Assembly (NCBI GenBank): GCA_036362985.1
Contig: JAYGXS010000003.1
Location: 30,644,246-30,708,245, forward strand
Length of the DNA: 64,000 bases
From: Ligula intestinalis
Lineage: Eukaryota > Platyhelminthes > Cestoda > Diphyllobothriidea > Diphyllobothriidae
Reading direction: 5' to 3'
Part shown: positions 11,346 to 21,949 of the stretch, piece by piece
Layout: every line of letters starts with the position of its first letter
How positions within the stretch are numbered: the stretch's first letter is position 1
Translations under genes and position numbers: made by a program
The notes under the pieces: generated by a model
Databases searched by the model: none
Told to the model about the DNA's origin: nothing
The model's input: only the letters and a program-made list of their open reading frames with translations

Positions 11346-11965
11346 ACAAACTAACTTATACGAAAGGTTTATCCAACAACATTAATAAACCGACCCCTAT
11401 GCGTTTCGTCACAGAGGATCCAAACAGATATACTACCAAGGGTTCGGCATGCTCCCTCATACACTAAGGACGTCTCCGAAACAATTTAACGCGTTGTCGT
11501 GGGACTAGGTTTAGAAATTGCACACTTTTCTTAAGCTACCATACCAGGTCATGAAAATCAAAGACCGTCTTAATCCGGCTGACCACTGGGGGTTAATGTA
11601 TCGCATTCTATGCGTAATTTGTTAATGTGACTACATAGTTCAAAGTAAAAGCAGCCTCGAATCATGTAGGCTTGAAGAACCTGAAAGTATGAAGAACTAA
11701 GAATTAATTGAAGCCTGGTATTCGGATCGGAATTCACGCAAGCGATATATCCATCGGGCACCAGTGTTCAGAGATCGACTCTGCCACTTCCAGACATGCG
11801 TCATTGACCATTGATTGTCTTGCACCATCCCCTTACGCCACCTATAAAAGTGGCCCTTTTCTGCTAAAAGCACTAGCTCTGAGGACGAACTCCTGCACGA
11901 GATCGAAAGCTCAGAATAGTCAACATATGGTTCCAGTGCCCAAAGAGCTATCTTACACAAAATTA
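11346..11965. other. No recognised feature
   Basis: No coding region or repeat partner was recognised. Confidence 0.4.
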
Positions 11966-12381
11966 ATACACTGAATGGTCGAGAATATGTGAGGCCCAGG
12001 TAACTGAATAGAACAACGTAAGACGTTCTCTGGGACCAGGAGTGAATTTGTCCGATGTGTCGAACCCTCCCGCGAGCTCCTTGTCAAGGAATGAAAAAAC
12101 GTACAGCTCACAGTGTAATTAAATCTGTTCTGCCGGGATTGACCTCTGCCCTCGATCTGCTCGCGCAACTCGAGGTAGGTATCAGGAAGCTCGATATGCC
12201 TGCTAACTGAGTCCGCGCGTGAATGCCACGCTTCATGCAGCAGGCGTGAAGTTCGGTCATCTGACCGGCCTAGTATTCACACGCGTTCGAAGTCGCAGTT
12301 GTGCCCCGGTGTGGATGCGTGGGTGGCCAACAGGGAAAACTTGTCGGTCCGTTGCACGGTGAGTTCATGCTGGTGCATTTA
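11966..12381 (-). mobile_element. PLE fragment: GIY-YIG 3' end plus tail
   Basis: Collinear with 20951-21370 and, in the opposite orientation, with about 23920-24284 of the PLE described below. It holds the end of the GIY-YIG endonuclease coding region and the tail with a hammerhead-like core. It is more diverged than the 21-24 kb copies (for example the core reads GACACATC where the others read GAAACGTC). It is truncated at 12381, where an R1 LTR-like repeat abuts it. Confidence 0.7.
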
Positions 12382-12705
12382 TCGCAGGGGGTTAATTGAG
12401 TTAAACCCAGCAACTGCGATCTTCAGACCATTGTGACTTAGTGCAGAAGAGAAGTCTTGGGAAGGCCAGAGTAGTGGGAAGAATGTATTGTGTACACAAA
12501 GAGAGGAGAATAGATGAGATTAGATTGACTTGGGATAGTTCACGACCAGCAGGAGAGCCAGCCGCGGTCCAAGTGCGGTTTTCAGCAGCTGCAGCAGCAG
12601 CAGAAACGAGAACGTGCATTGTCTGGCTGCCTCAAAGGTTATTGGCCGGAAAGACTGTATCGACCAAGGCGTGCATGCGTCCTATTCGCCATCGAGAGAG
12701 GCTTG
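12382..12705 (-). repeat. LTR-like repeat R1, cut by the assembly gap
   Basis: Reverse complement of 2226-2575 at high identity, including the (CAG)n run at about 12585-12601. It runs directly into the N gap, so its far end is unknown. Confidence 0.65.
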
Positions 12706-12805
12706 NNNNNNNNNNNNNNNNNNNNNNNNNNNNNNNNNNNNNNNNNNNNNNNNNNNNNNNNNNNNNNNNNNNNNNNNNNNNNNNNNNNNNNNNNNNNNNN
12801 NNNNN
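12706..12805. other. Assembly gap (100 N)
   Basis: Exactly 100 N, the usual placeholder for a gap of unknown size. Open frames drawn across it have no meaning. Confidence 0.98.
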
Positions 12806-13084
12806 GTATTTTCTTAACAAGAATTATCATAGTTTAGTTAACCATGTTTAATGGGCCTGTGTTCGGAAGAGTATTTAAATTGCAATTTTTTAATCAAAGA
12901 AAGAGTTTCGATCACCTTCAGATAAACATCCTCCACCTCCCTGTTAGCAGGACACGGGACCAGCAACCAGTCGTAAGACGCGCAGTTTTGGGCTAAATTC
13001 TAAGGAAATTAGGTTTTTGTGTTAATAAAATTATCACGGTAAAGGTCTAGGTTATGATTAGTTTTACGGTTAGGACACAGGAAT

Positions 13085-14310
13085 ATTTATTCTTTCTGTG
13101 ATTTAACGCAGGGGCACCTGCAGCACGGGCGTGGGCATTCCCATTCCTGTGGTTATCGGGTCCAAGCAGATGCAATGTTGTTCGGGGGTCCTTAAACCAA
13201 CAGGTCCATCTACAGGTCACCGATATACTTAGTAAACGGTTACATAGACTTTTGACACTAATGTACCAGGAAACAGTCTTAAGGATTCAAGCAGGTCTAA
13301 TTTACGAGGTTGCGTCAACAAACCTTATATTTAATTGCCTTTCATATAGGCTATCTGAAAAACGTGCCGGCGCGCTGGCCCATGGGCAGCAGGGTAACTT
13401 TCCTCAGCATGTGACAGAGGAACATCAGCTAGACTACTAGGTTTCCAATGGCCACACAACAGTCCATTTGGGTCTGGGCCATTTGGAAGGACTGTAGCTA
13501 CCGACAGTACAACATCTTATGAACCACACTCCCCTATGTCCGCGAAAACAAACAAAAAACTCAGTCTCGATTGTTTGGGCTCTCACGCCTAGGCGACCAC
13601 GCATCGTAGACCCAACAGATATCCCCTTACCCATACTCCGTCACGAACATCTGGCACTAAGAGAATGAAACAACGCAGAGCTATTCTCGGGTGGCCCTAG
13701 TATCAGCAGCTGACAGTGGGAACAATCTACGTGACTTGTTGAAAGGCGGCGAAGACGATAACAGACGGTGCTCCCAAGTCAGGTGTCAGGGAAGACTGAT
13801 GAGGACGGACAGCGTTTTTTCTGAGAAGAAGCTTACAAAGATTTCTATAGAAAGGTGCTGCTCACAGGCCTCTCAGACTAGTGCTTTTGTGTGTGCATGT
13901 GTGTACGGGCTTGCACGAACCCAGTAAAATATCCTTTGTTACATGCAGCCAATCAGTAATTGACGCAAACCAATTGAGTTCTAGCTTCCTGAAGCTATGT
14001 CAAAGGTACGCAGCAGCGACCCATCTGTGAGAAAAACAGTCCCAGCTGATCGACCAAAAGCGTAAAGGATAGATTGCGAGCAGGCAAATTGTGGCATGAG
14101 AAGGCACGATGAGGCAACATAGTGACGCTTATGAGGGAATACCGCAGTATCTTCCGGCTAGACCGAATGCTGCGTGTATTGACCCCAAGGGATTAGTTCA
14201 TATCGAAAAAACATGTGCAGACATGCTTGAGGAAGGAGGAAGGTCGAGCACCGGATCAAGTTGTTGATCATTCTGAGCTTTCAGGCTCTGTGCAAACATT
14301 TGCAAACAAG
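13085..14310. other. Segment of R2 copy 2 with no counterpart in copy 1
   Basis: Landmarks on both sides align to copy 1 positions only about 20 bp apart (6055 and 6075), so this roughly 1.2 kb is an insertion here or a deletion there. No coding or repeat identity was recognised inside it. Confidence 0.5.
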
Positions 14311-14495
14311 CGGTCGGCAAAAGGAAAATTTTGTCCACTACGGTTGATATATAAAGGGGCACACAGGAAGAGTCCATTTATTTTGTGCTTACGCATTTGA
14401 GGTCGATGAGGAAACAGCAGCAGTTGATGGCGGTGGACCTCGTGGAAAAGCTAGCAGGCGGGATAGAGAGTCGGAGAAAGGAGACCATTGGGTTC

Positions 14496-14640
14496 GTCTC
14501 GCGTAATTTCCGGGAGAGTAGCTTTCAGGTGGTTCACGCTCACGATCTCCTCGTCTGTTCCACGATGGATTCGAATATCTTTGCACTTCGAGAGAAAGCT
14601 CGGAAAGGGCCACCAAAGAGCTTCACCAATGTGAAAATAT
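14496..14640 (-). pseudogene. Ty3/gypsy pol C-terminus, degraded
   Basis: Homologous to 6890-7030. A GPFRAFSRSAKIF stretch and a VNHLKA motif lie in different minus-strand frames, so at least one frameshift separates them. It sits at the same place within R2 as its partner, so the pol scrap is part of the repeat. Confidence 0.6.
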
Positions 14641-15231
14641 TGCGCTTATGAGGCTGAAAAAAGGCTCAGGAATACCGTAGATGGGTAGGAAGAAGTATGC
14701 GGCGAAAATTGAGTAAATCGTAACGGATCACAGGACGGTCTCAAAATCCAATAAAGACAGGGCATCGGGCCAATTCAGTCTAAGGCCAAGGTATCCACAA
14801 ATATATTTTGTCTGATAAAGGGTTTAGGGGTATAAGACCCGTGAGAATGGCGAAATCCCGAACGTACCCTCTTCCACACATTTGCAAATGACGACAACCG
14901 ATTTGTCGAACATGGATAAGAGAAATTCGCTCTACCTTACCAATAGAAGATGATTGGTAGAAAAGCAAAAGCCACCTCAAAGTAGGTGGTACGAAGTTTG
15001 AAAGACGCTTTTAAATTCTTTAACGCTATCGAGAATAAAAACATCGCCGAAAGAATGTTGCAGTAAGAACATGCGTCCTCATTGGTGACGAATGTTCTTA
15101 GAAGAGAAAAAATAAACTGCCTATGTGATTCTGTACGGTAAACAAGCTCCCGACTATGAGTGACGGTGGGGAATCTAAAAGAAGCACTGACGCGATGCAC
15201 CTAAAATTTCAAGGTTCACTGCAACGTGCTG

Positions 15232-15630
15232 ATATCGCAGGAGGTTAAGTAAGTCAAACACAGCAACTGCGATCTTCAGACCATGGTTACTTAGTGCAGA
15301 AGAAGTCGGTTAGGGCTAAAGTAGTAGGAAGAGTTTATTGTGTAGACCTGACGGAGAATAGATGAAGGGAGTCTGACATGGGAGAACACGACCATCCAGA
15401 AGATTGACCGGGTCCCGAGGGCGAGTTTGACAGCAGTCAGGCAAGTAAACAGAGTGAGAGAACGTTCATTGGCTAGTTCGGCCTGTGATTGGTTAGACAC
15501 CGTGCGGGTGGACAGCGTGTGAGTGGTCCATGTCTCGCGGCCATAAGTCTGGCGACCGCAACGACCTAGAGGTCCAGACAGATCGAGATTACGACAGGAA
15601 GGCCAGACATCGGCAGGCAACGGCCCACTA
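15232..15630 (-). repeat. R1 LTR-like fragment joined to an RTE 3' tail
   Basis: 15235-15400 matches the reverse complement of the R1 3' part (gcaactgcgatcttcagacc). The following 15500-15630 (plus sense) resembles the RTE end at 11250-11345, closing in ggcaggcaacggcccacta. Copy 1 of R2 lacks this block at the matching site (about 7965), so it is inserted relative to that copy. Confidence 0.5.
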
Positions 15631-16317
15631 CAATGATACTGGGATCACCACTTGCACCATTTATCATCAATGTCTTCATGAGCACTATGTTGTCCGCGCT
15701 CAGCACTACTGCAGGTATTTTAGCTTGTCATTGCTCACGAAGCCTTTGAGTGCCTGCACATGACAAGCTCTCCCGCACGTTCTTTGTCAATTACTGCATG
15801 AGGCCCACTTCGTCCTATCTGCCTCATAGGCTCCGACGTGTCGTCGATTGAGGGGCACGTAAGCTCGAACCAAATCGATGCGCGCCATTTCATTTGATTG
15901 ACTGCAGGCGACAAGGGAACGTTTCGGAGACAAGTCCCTCCAGAAGTGGACACAAACAAAAACAACTTGTCTGATTACGCAGCTGATTGCTACCACGCGG
16001 CAGAGTTTTTTCAAAGCTCATTTTCTCGCAGGAAATTCTGTTCTAAGCCTATTATCACTTCCATGCCTTCGGATTTTAGAAACCTTCGTTTGGCGGACAT
16101 CACCACCTTCGACAGGCAACTTCAAAGAAACGAGTCTCAAAAGTACTATTACAAAAACTCGATACATGGACAAGGCCCTTTGCCTAACAAGGCATAACAC
16201 CGATATCGATGTTTAAATTTACAATTTTAACAAGGTCCACTCTTCACTAAAGTTTGTTGCAGAAAACAAAGTGAACCAGGAATTTGCTTTTCTATATATC
16301 CTTCTACACTGACAAAG

Positions 16318-16490
16318 ATCCCATAGCGCGGTGGTTAAGGCGTTGTACTTCCAGCTAAGAAGGGATCGCCAGCCCTAGAACGAGGTATGGCTGACTGATG
16401 TTGCCCAATAAGCCAGAAATGGCAATTCCAGTCCCCTTTACTTTGTTTGCCATGTTATGCTGCTTATAAGAGAATGGTTCTATGCAACAG
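16318..16490 (+). repeat. SINE-like element with tRNA-like head
   Basis: Partner of 8660-8830 at the same place in R2. A box-like tagcgcggtggttaaggcg is followed by the shared core. Less eroded at its head than the first copy. Confidence 0.5.
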
Positions 16491-17520
16491 TGGATTCTGT
16501 TAAAGTAAATCTTGACGGGAAAATGCGACACTTGAAAGCTTTGACCCCTCTTAATCCAAAATTAAAAATAATTTCTTCCCCTAGAGGACACTCACTGTCC
16601 ACTTTTCTGGCCGTCGACATGATTTCGTTAGTTGTTGCGAAAGCTGCATTGACTTTCGCTGTTCCCGATTGACTACTTGACGCCCGACTGCTAGAAAATC
16701 TCCATGGAAACCGAAATCGGGCTTATGGACCTCTCTCGAAAAGAAGACTCGATCGCTAGGAGTCATCTTCTTCTCAATTACTTTCTGAAACTCGCATATT
16801 CACTTTTATTTTTAACCTGTTGTTGTCCTTTTGCATGAATGAGCTTCAAGGAAGAATGGAATGAGTTCTGTTGAGATCGGGAATATAAATAGAGTATCTG
16901 GGGGAATCTCCAAGGTGACGAATCCTGATTAGACAATGAAATGCTCGGCAGGAATCCGGGGTTACCATTCAGACCCAGGCTTCGACTTGGGCACTTTTGA
17001 GGCGCTACCTACTCATATCCATGGGAAAACACTATACGTAAATGTTAATGCAGTCTGCCACTCAATTACTCTGATTCAGTTAGGTTGCAGTGCCTTAGGT
17101 GCGTATATACCGTCCACTCCTGGGGTCCTCGGCCCGCTACAGATCACAGTTCTCGAGCTGTCGAACAATACACGCACACAGCCTTTTCGACGGCTCGTCA
17201 CCGGTATACAAAAATAGCCATCCCCGATCAACTGAGCAAACGGACATTGGCTAATTGTCACATGAATTTTAGTTACTTAAGCTCATATCATCCCAACGGA
17301 CAGACGTGTGCATAGGGCTTCTGACTTTCTGTACAGAATACACCTTTTCGAATGGTGGCTTCCCTTTCTCCGTCAAAATGGAACTGAGCTCGACAACTGC
17401 AGTTCTTTATTACTCCAATTGCATATCTCTCACTTACCCGCCCGTATCATTTGATTTGTTAAAATAGGATTCTGTCAGTTAATTCGGAAAAGAGCCCCAC
17501 ACCACAGACGGCCTTGTCCA

Positions 17521-18409
17521 GCTAACAAGCATCAATTCAGACCCGCTTTGTGCAAAAGGTTGGCACTGGCACCATAGGTGGCAGGATTCGAGTTTCCGTA
17601 CAGGTCTGAATCCTATTACGTACACCTTATACGGTCTTGGTGGAGGCAGTCATTCCGGACGAGCCAATTTAGATCTTTTTATCTACTCAGCTATGAGTCA
17701 GATTTTATCGGAGGAGACTTGACCTTACCCGGTACCAATCTCCCTCTCTGGACCGCTCAACCTTCAGGGATATGACTCGGTTAAAATGAACCGATATGCG
17801 GTCGGATGCTGTGGTTCCTTTTGCACTAAACTCCAGCCAGCGTATAGCAAAATAACAATGGTTGAACCCTCCATAGGGAAAATGAATGTCACGCAAACCG
17901 TAACCGGAGAGTCATATTAACTAATCTTCGCCAGGTGTTTTTTTCGGCCCAAGTGATCCGTCCTTCCTGTTGCTCAAAGGTAACTAATAAGTACGCCGAT
18001 TCCTAGGGAAAAGAGCCGAACAAAGACCACTGAACAGGGGCCGGTTGCAGGATCTAAATTTTTCCGCGGGGGAGAAATCTCGTTGGCCACAGCATTAAGG
18101 TAGCGCTTCTAGATACCTGAAGATCCCTTTTTGAGGATTTGCAGGAAATAGCTACAAAAAATGCGACACCCACAGGCGTTGATGTCGACGGAGAAGTGTG
18201 CAAAAACTCCACAACCGCGTCAATTCTACGCGTAAGCTTTTTTATCGACCAGTGCAGGCACTGGCAGATGTACATTGTTCTACAGGTACTGCAATGGGTC
18301 AAAGGGCAGTGGCTCATTGGTAGACCCAAATATTTGAACTTGAGGTGTTTGTATGAGTAAAGAGGGCGGCAAGACACCGGAACATTTTTTATCTGGAGCG
18401 GACACTGGA
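17521..18409. other. No recognised feature
   Basis: No gene or repeat partner was recognised. Confidence 0.4.
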
Positions 18410-18900
18410 AACTCATACTTGGTCCAAAACCTTTCATGTAGACAGTTAACAAAGCGGCAGCTAGGGGTACTACGCCACGAAACTTATTTTAACAGGACAG
18501 ATGCTGACCCCAGCCAACTTCATCGCAGCCTTGTAACACCGGCGCAAGAATTTGGTTACAGAAAGTGAGTGGCGTCACCTGAAAGCAACTAACTCCATTC
18601 TAGTCCAATTCTGCCAAAAATCCATAAGCCAAATTTGCCCCTGCGGCCAATTGCTGGTTTAAAAGGCAGTCGTAGCTATAATTGGGCAAAGTGGAGGTAC
18701 TTAGAATTGAATTTTCTTCAAAGCAATTCAACGACACCAATTCGAACGGTCTCCCAATTCATTGTAGACCTTCGAGTCCGGAAGATTCGGGCAGTCGAAA
18801 TTACCGGCACTTTCGATGTGACTTCCTTAGTTCCATCTACCACATCGAATTTGACTTGGAGAGGCATGCAAAGAGACTCAGGTTCGATCCTATTTTGAGC
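18410..18900 (+). pseudogene. Old PLE reverse transcriptase remnant
   Basis: 18420-18565 encodes NLSCRQLTKRQLGVL..ETYFN, aligning with NLSSKQLTTEQTRVL..EACFN in the PLE at 22240. 18610-18840 encodes a PKIHKPNLPLRPIAGLKGS block and a later FDVTSL motif, the RT fingers and first catalytic Asp block of PLEs, matching PKVHKPGIPLRPIV in the other element. The catalytic YVDD box and the GIY-YIG domain are missing, frames change and the part between is deleted. The divergence marks it as an older, separate lineage. Confidence 0.75.
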
Positions 18901-19484
18901 ACTCTATGAGGCTGTTCATATTTCGCCAAAAAGGTTCATTTATCCTCTAACTCGTTTCAGTTAATTACTCTAGCTTCACGGGAGTTCTTCCTACGACTTT
19001 CGCATACGTTAGGAGCCTTCTGAAAGGGAGAACAAGCAGAATCCGAGGGTGGTAACCCAGGGCGACGAACACTGTCTGGAAGATGTGGAAAAATAATGCG
19101 GAGCGGTGGGTTGATAGGGGGCGTAAATATATTAAAGACAAAGAGTACAAAAGAATACGGGAGGAAGACGCCTCGTATACAAGGTTTTCAATCCATCCAG
19201 ATAAACGCTGTCTTCTGTCAGATGAAATTTCGGTGCTGTAAACTAAAACACAAAACGACATGCACATCAGATCTGTGGGGTTAATGCACTAAGTAGGAAT
19301 GAATAAAAGACAAGAAAATCAACTCATGAGAAATGCCTCAAATTGTCATCAAAAAAGTGTTCTTAAGCCGCTGTTGGGGTTTTTTGTTCGCAAGGTCGCG
19401 ATCGAACCTGGCCGACTTGTCATCAATACAGCCGCCATTCATATCGCGAACATAGTCACAGTGTCGAGGGCTTACCACTAACTT
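18901..19484. other. No recognised feature
   Basis: No gene or repeat partner was recognised. Confidence 0.4.
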
Positions 19485-20100
19485 GGCGCATAGTTTGGTA
19501 CAACATTTGGAGCCTGCTCCATAGAATTCACCGTTTCGGTCCAATGCATCTGCCAGTCATCTTTAGCCGGCTTTACTGTCAGATTTTGGATTTGGTAGAA
19601 GGAAGCATCGTTGCGAGACCTGGCTCGAGCCGTCAGAGCATACAGCTGCATGGTTCTTCGGCTGATCCAGTAACTACTGCGCCGCTGAGTGAATCCAAGA
19701 CATTTCTCAGCTGCACCGTAGACAGATGTCTTTAGTGATTACCAATTGATACTGTCTTCACCGTCGACCTGGATCATAAAACGGGATTGGATTTCTATGC
19801 TTAAGGCCTCGGTAGTTCTGGGTTGCCGGAGTTTTGCGACACCAAAGTGTCTCGCACGTAGCATCTTGGGCGCAGATAACAGGTGGATCTTCAGGCGTGT
19901 GCGAACGAGAACATGATCAGACCCGCGGGTTTTACCTGTTTCAGGTAAAAATGTTTCACGCATCGCCCTGCTTTCATGGAACCAACTGCAGAACCTCGAA
20001 CCTACTAGAATGTAGTCGAACTAACTGGCAGTATGGCTGTAGTTTTAATAACAGGTCAGGAAATGCTTGTGACAAGGCTGAAAGCATACGTTGTTCACAA
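19485..20100 (-). pseudogene. RTE-type LINE, end of endonuclease and linker (fragment)
   Basis: A minus-strand frame runs from about 20090 to 19490 with one in-frame stop (TAA at about 19737-19739). It carries the RTE endonuclease end (GSDHVLVRTRLKI, containing the SDH catalytic His motif), then a segment with TEALSIEIQSRF, and after the stop AAEKCLGFTQRR and ARSRNDASFYQI, the linker typical of flatworm RTE elements. The RT domain is absent. It is a 5'- and 3'-truncated piece whose relation to the RTE ends at 11 kb and 53 kb cannot be tested because the regions do not overlap. Confidence 0.7.
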
Positions 20101-20937
20101 AATATCGGTTCTGATTAGCAAAACGCAGCATCACCTCACCTCACATCATCGAGAGCCGAACCCAAAAAGACCAATAAGATGACTGTATGACGAGTCAGCG
20201 AGCGCAACCCGACCATTCCAGTCCCCGAAATTAATCAACGGATAATGACGAGGAAGTTTTTCAAATAGCTCCTAGAACTGCGAGTAGAAGTTCGGCAACT
20301 GATATTTGTACATGCAAAGGGGCGACAGAGATTTTCGTAAAGTGACTTTTTAGTCGTATGTAAGCAATCCAGTTATTGACTGTTTCCAATGACAGCAGTG
20401 CACGGTTGGCTTGTTTCGAGAGGTTAATAGCCACAGGGTGCCATCCAGACGAGTCGCGTGGGCCACAGAAATACAGAGTGAGGGAGAACCGACTGCAAGG
20501 ATTTTCCTCGCAGACTCCTGAGTCGGGGATTCAGACTTCGGAGAGACAGCAGACACCCAGGTGGTATTGATGAGGAATGCGCATCATCAGGCCTTGGGTA
20601 CCCGGGTCGGGGAGTGTTCGCACATTCTAGCATCAAATGCCAAGGGTCCGTTCCCAGTTGAGTAGTCCAGCTCACATACTATTCCCACCACCACTGGACA
20701 AGGTTTGTCGAAAGCGCAGTTCTCGCGGAAGCCATATATTGGATCGTAATATCGCGCGCAGACACTTGCGTGAGGGTTCGTAGGGATTTGGAAAGCAGGC
20801 GGTTTCGGAGAAGCCACTCGGGCTGTTTGTTCGAGGCTCAAGAAACTAACCACAAGGCATTGGTGACAAAAAAACCTATTTTATGATGGTCCAAGGTCCC
20901 CATATCACAATACCGCCATTGGGACTTGCGGCATTTT
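20101..20937. other. No recognised feature
   Basis: Open frames exist on the minus strand at 20587-20853 and 20424-20675 but overlap in different frames and resemble nothing I know. Confidence 0.4.
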
Positions 20938-20950
20938 ATAAGATATTCAG

Positions 20951-21706
20951 AATGGTCGAGAATATGCGAGGCCCAGGTAACTGGATAGAAGAAGTTAAGT
21001 CGTTCTCTGGGACCAGGAGTATATTTGTCCGACGTTTCGAACTCTCCCGCGAGCTCATTCTCAAGGAAGGAAAAATACGCACAGCTCACAGTGTAATTAA
21101 GTCAGTTCCACTGAGAATGACCTCTGCCCTCGATCTGCTCACGCAACGCGACGTAGGCCTCAGGAAGCTCGACATGCCTGTTAATTGAGCCCGCGCGTGA
21201 ATGCCAGGCTTCCTGCAACAGGCGTGAAGTTCAGTCGTCTGACCGACCCAGTATTCGCACGTTTTCGAAGTCGAAGCTGTGCCCTGACTTGGATGTGTGG
21301 GCGGCCACCAAAGACTTCTTGTCGTTCCGTTGCACGGCGAGGTCATGCTGGTGCATCCTCGTGAGGACCCGTTTGCCGGTTTCACCAACATAATTGGCTT
21401 GACCACAAAGGCAGTCAATACGGTAAATGACACTGGACTTTTCATTAACGGGTACTGGGTCCTTTGGCCGCATAAAATGCCTGCGGATTGTTGCTTCCGG
21501 TCTGTGAGCAACACCAATCCCAAATTCCCTCACCAGTCGAGCGAATTCTTCAGAAACACCAGCAATATACGGTACTGCTCGCCAGTGTGTTGGTTCTGGT
21601 TGTCCTGTTGGTTTTCTTCGTTTGGCTCGTACCCTGCATTTTTCGACGAAGGCGCCAGGATAGCCATTCATTGTCAAGAGTTTCTTGAGATACTGGACCT
21701 CGGCAG
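20951..21706 (-). pseudogene. Inverted 5'-truncated PLE copy (GIY-YIG and tail)
   Basis: Read on the minus strand it begins gaggtccagtatctcaag, the linker between RT and endonuclease, and continues through the GIY-YIG domain (CGQANYVGETGKRVLTRMHQH) to the tail. In this copy the GIY-YIG region is uninterrupted, whereas the direct copy has a stop in place of the first cysteine-region codon. The RT domain is absent because of 5' truncation. Confidence 0.85.
21031..21064 (-). ncRNA. Hammerhead-like core in the inverted PLE copy
   Basis: Same stem II and GAAACGTC. The 5' core reads ttgagaa instead of ttgacaa. Confidence 0.45.
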
Positions 21707-21890
21707 AGGTCAATCTCAGCGGAACTGACTTAATTACACTGTGAGCTGTACTTTTTTTCATTCCTTGACAATGAGCTCGCGGGAGAGTTCGAAACGTCGG
21801 ACAAATACACTCCTGGCCCCAGAGAACGACTTAACTTCTTCTATCCAGTTACCTGGGCCTCGCATATTCTCAACCATTCAGAATATGTTC
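21707..21890 (+). repeat. PLE left pseudo-LTR (tail repeat)
   Basis: Matches 24151-24284 in direct orientation and 20951-21130 inverted. It extends about 45 bp further than the right copy (through cctgggcctcgcatattctc), so the right tail ends earlier. Confidence 0.8.
21765..21798 (+). ncRNA. Hammerhead-like core in PLE left tail
   Basis: Identical in the core to 24207-24240. Confidence 0.5.
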
Positions 21891-21949
21891 GGGCGCGATG
21901 CGCTTAAATCAGCATGTCATTAGGAATCCTTTTCCTGTCGACAGGCCTC

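Larger units (their letters stand above)
12815..17520 (+). repeat. Large dispersed repeat R2, copy 2
   Basis: Direct, diverged partner of 5757-10690 (landmarks listed there). It begins just after the N gap, so its true left edge may be hidden. About 13085-14310 has no counterpart in copy 1. A minus-oriented LTR-like block sits at 15232-15480. About 650 bp present in copy 1 (about 6240-6890) is absent here near 14490. Confidence 0.7.

Noticed and set aside
12441..12851. Open frames across the N gap
   Set aside because: They are built from undetermined bases and repeats.
21297..21728. Open frames antisense to the PLE endonuclease (also 23312-23941)
   Set aside because: The PLE motifs are on the opposite strand; these are shadows.
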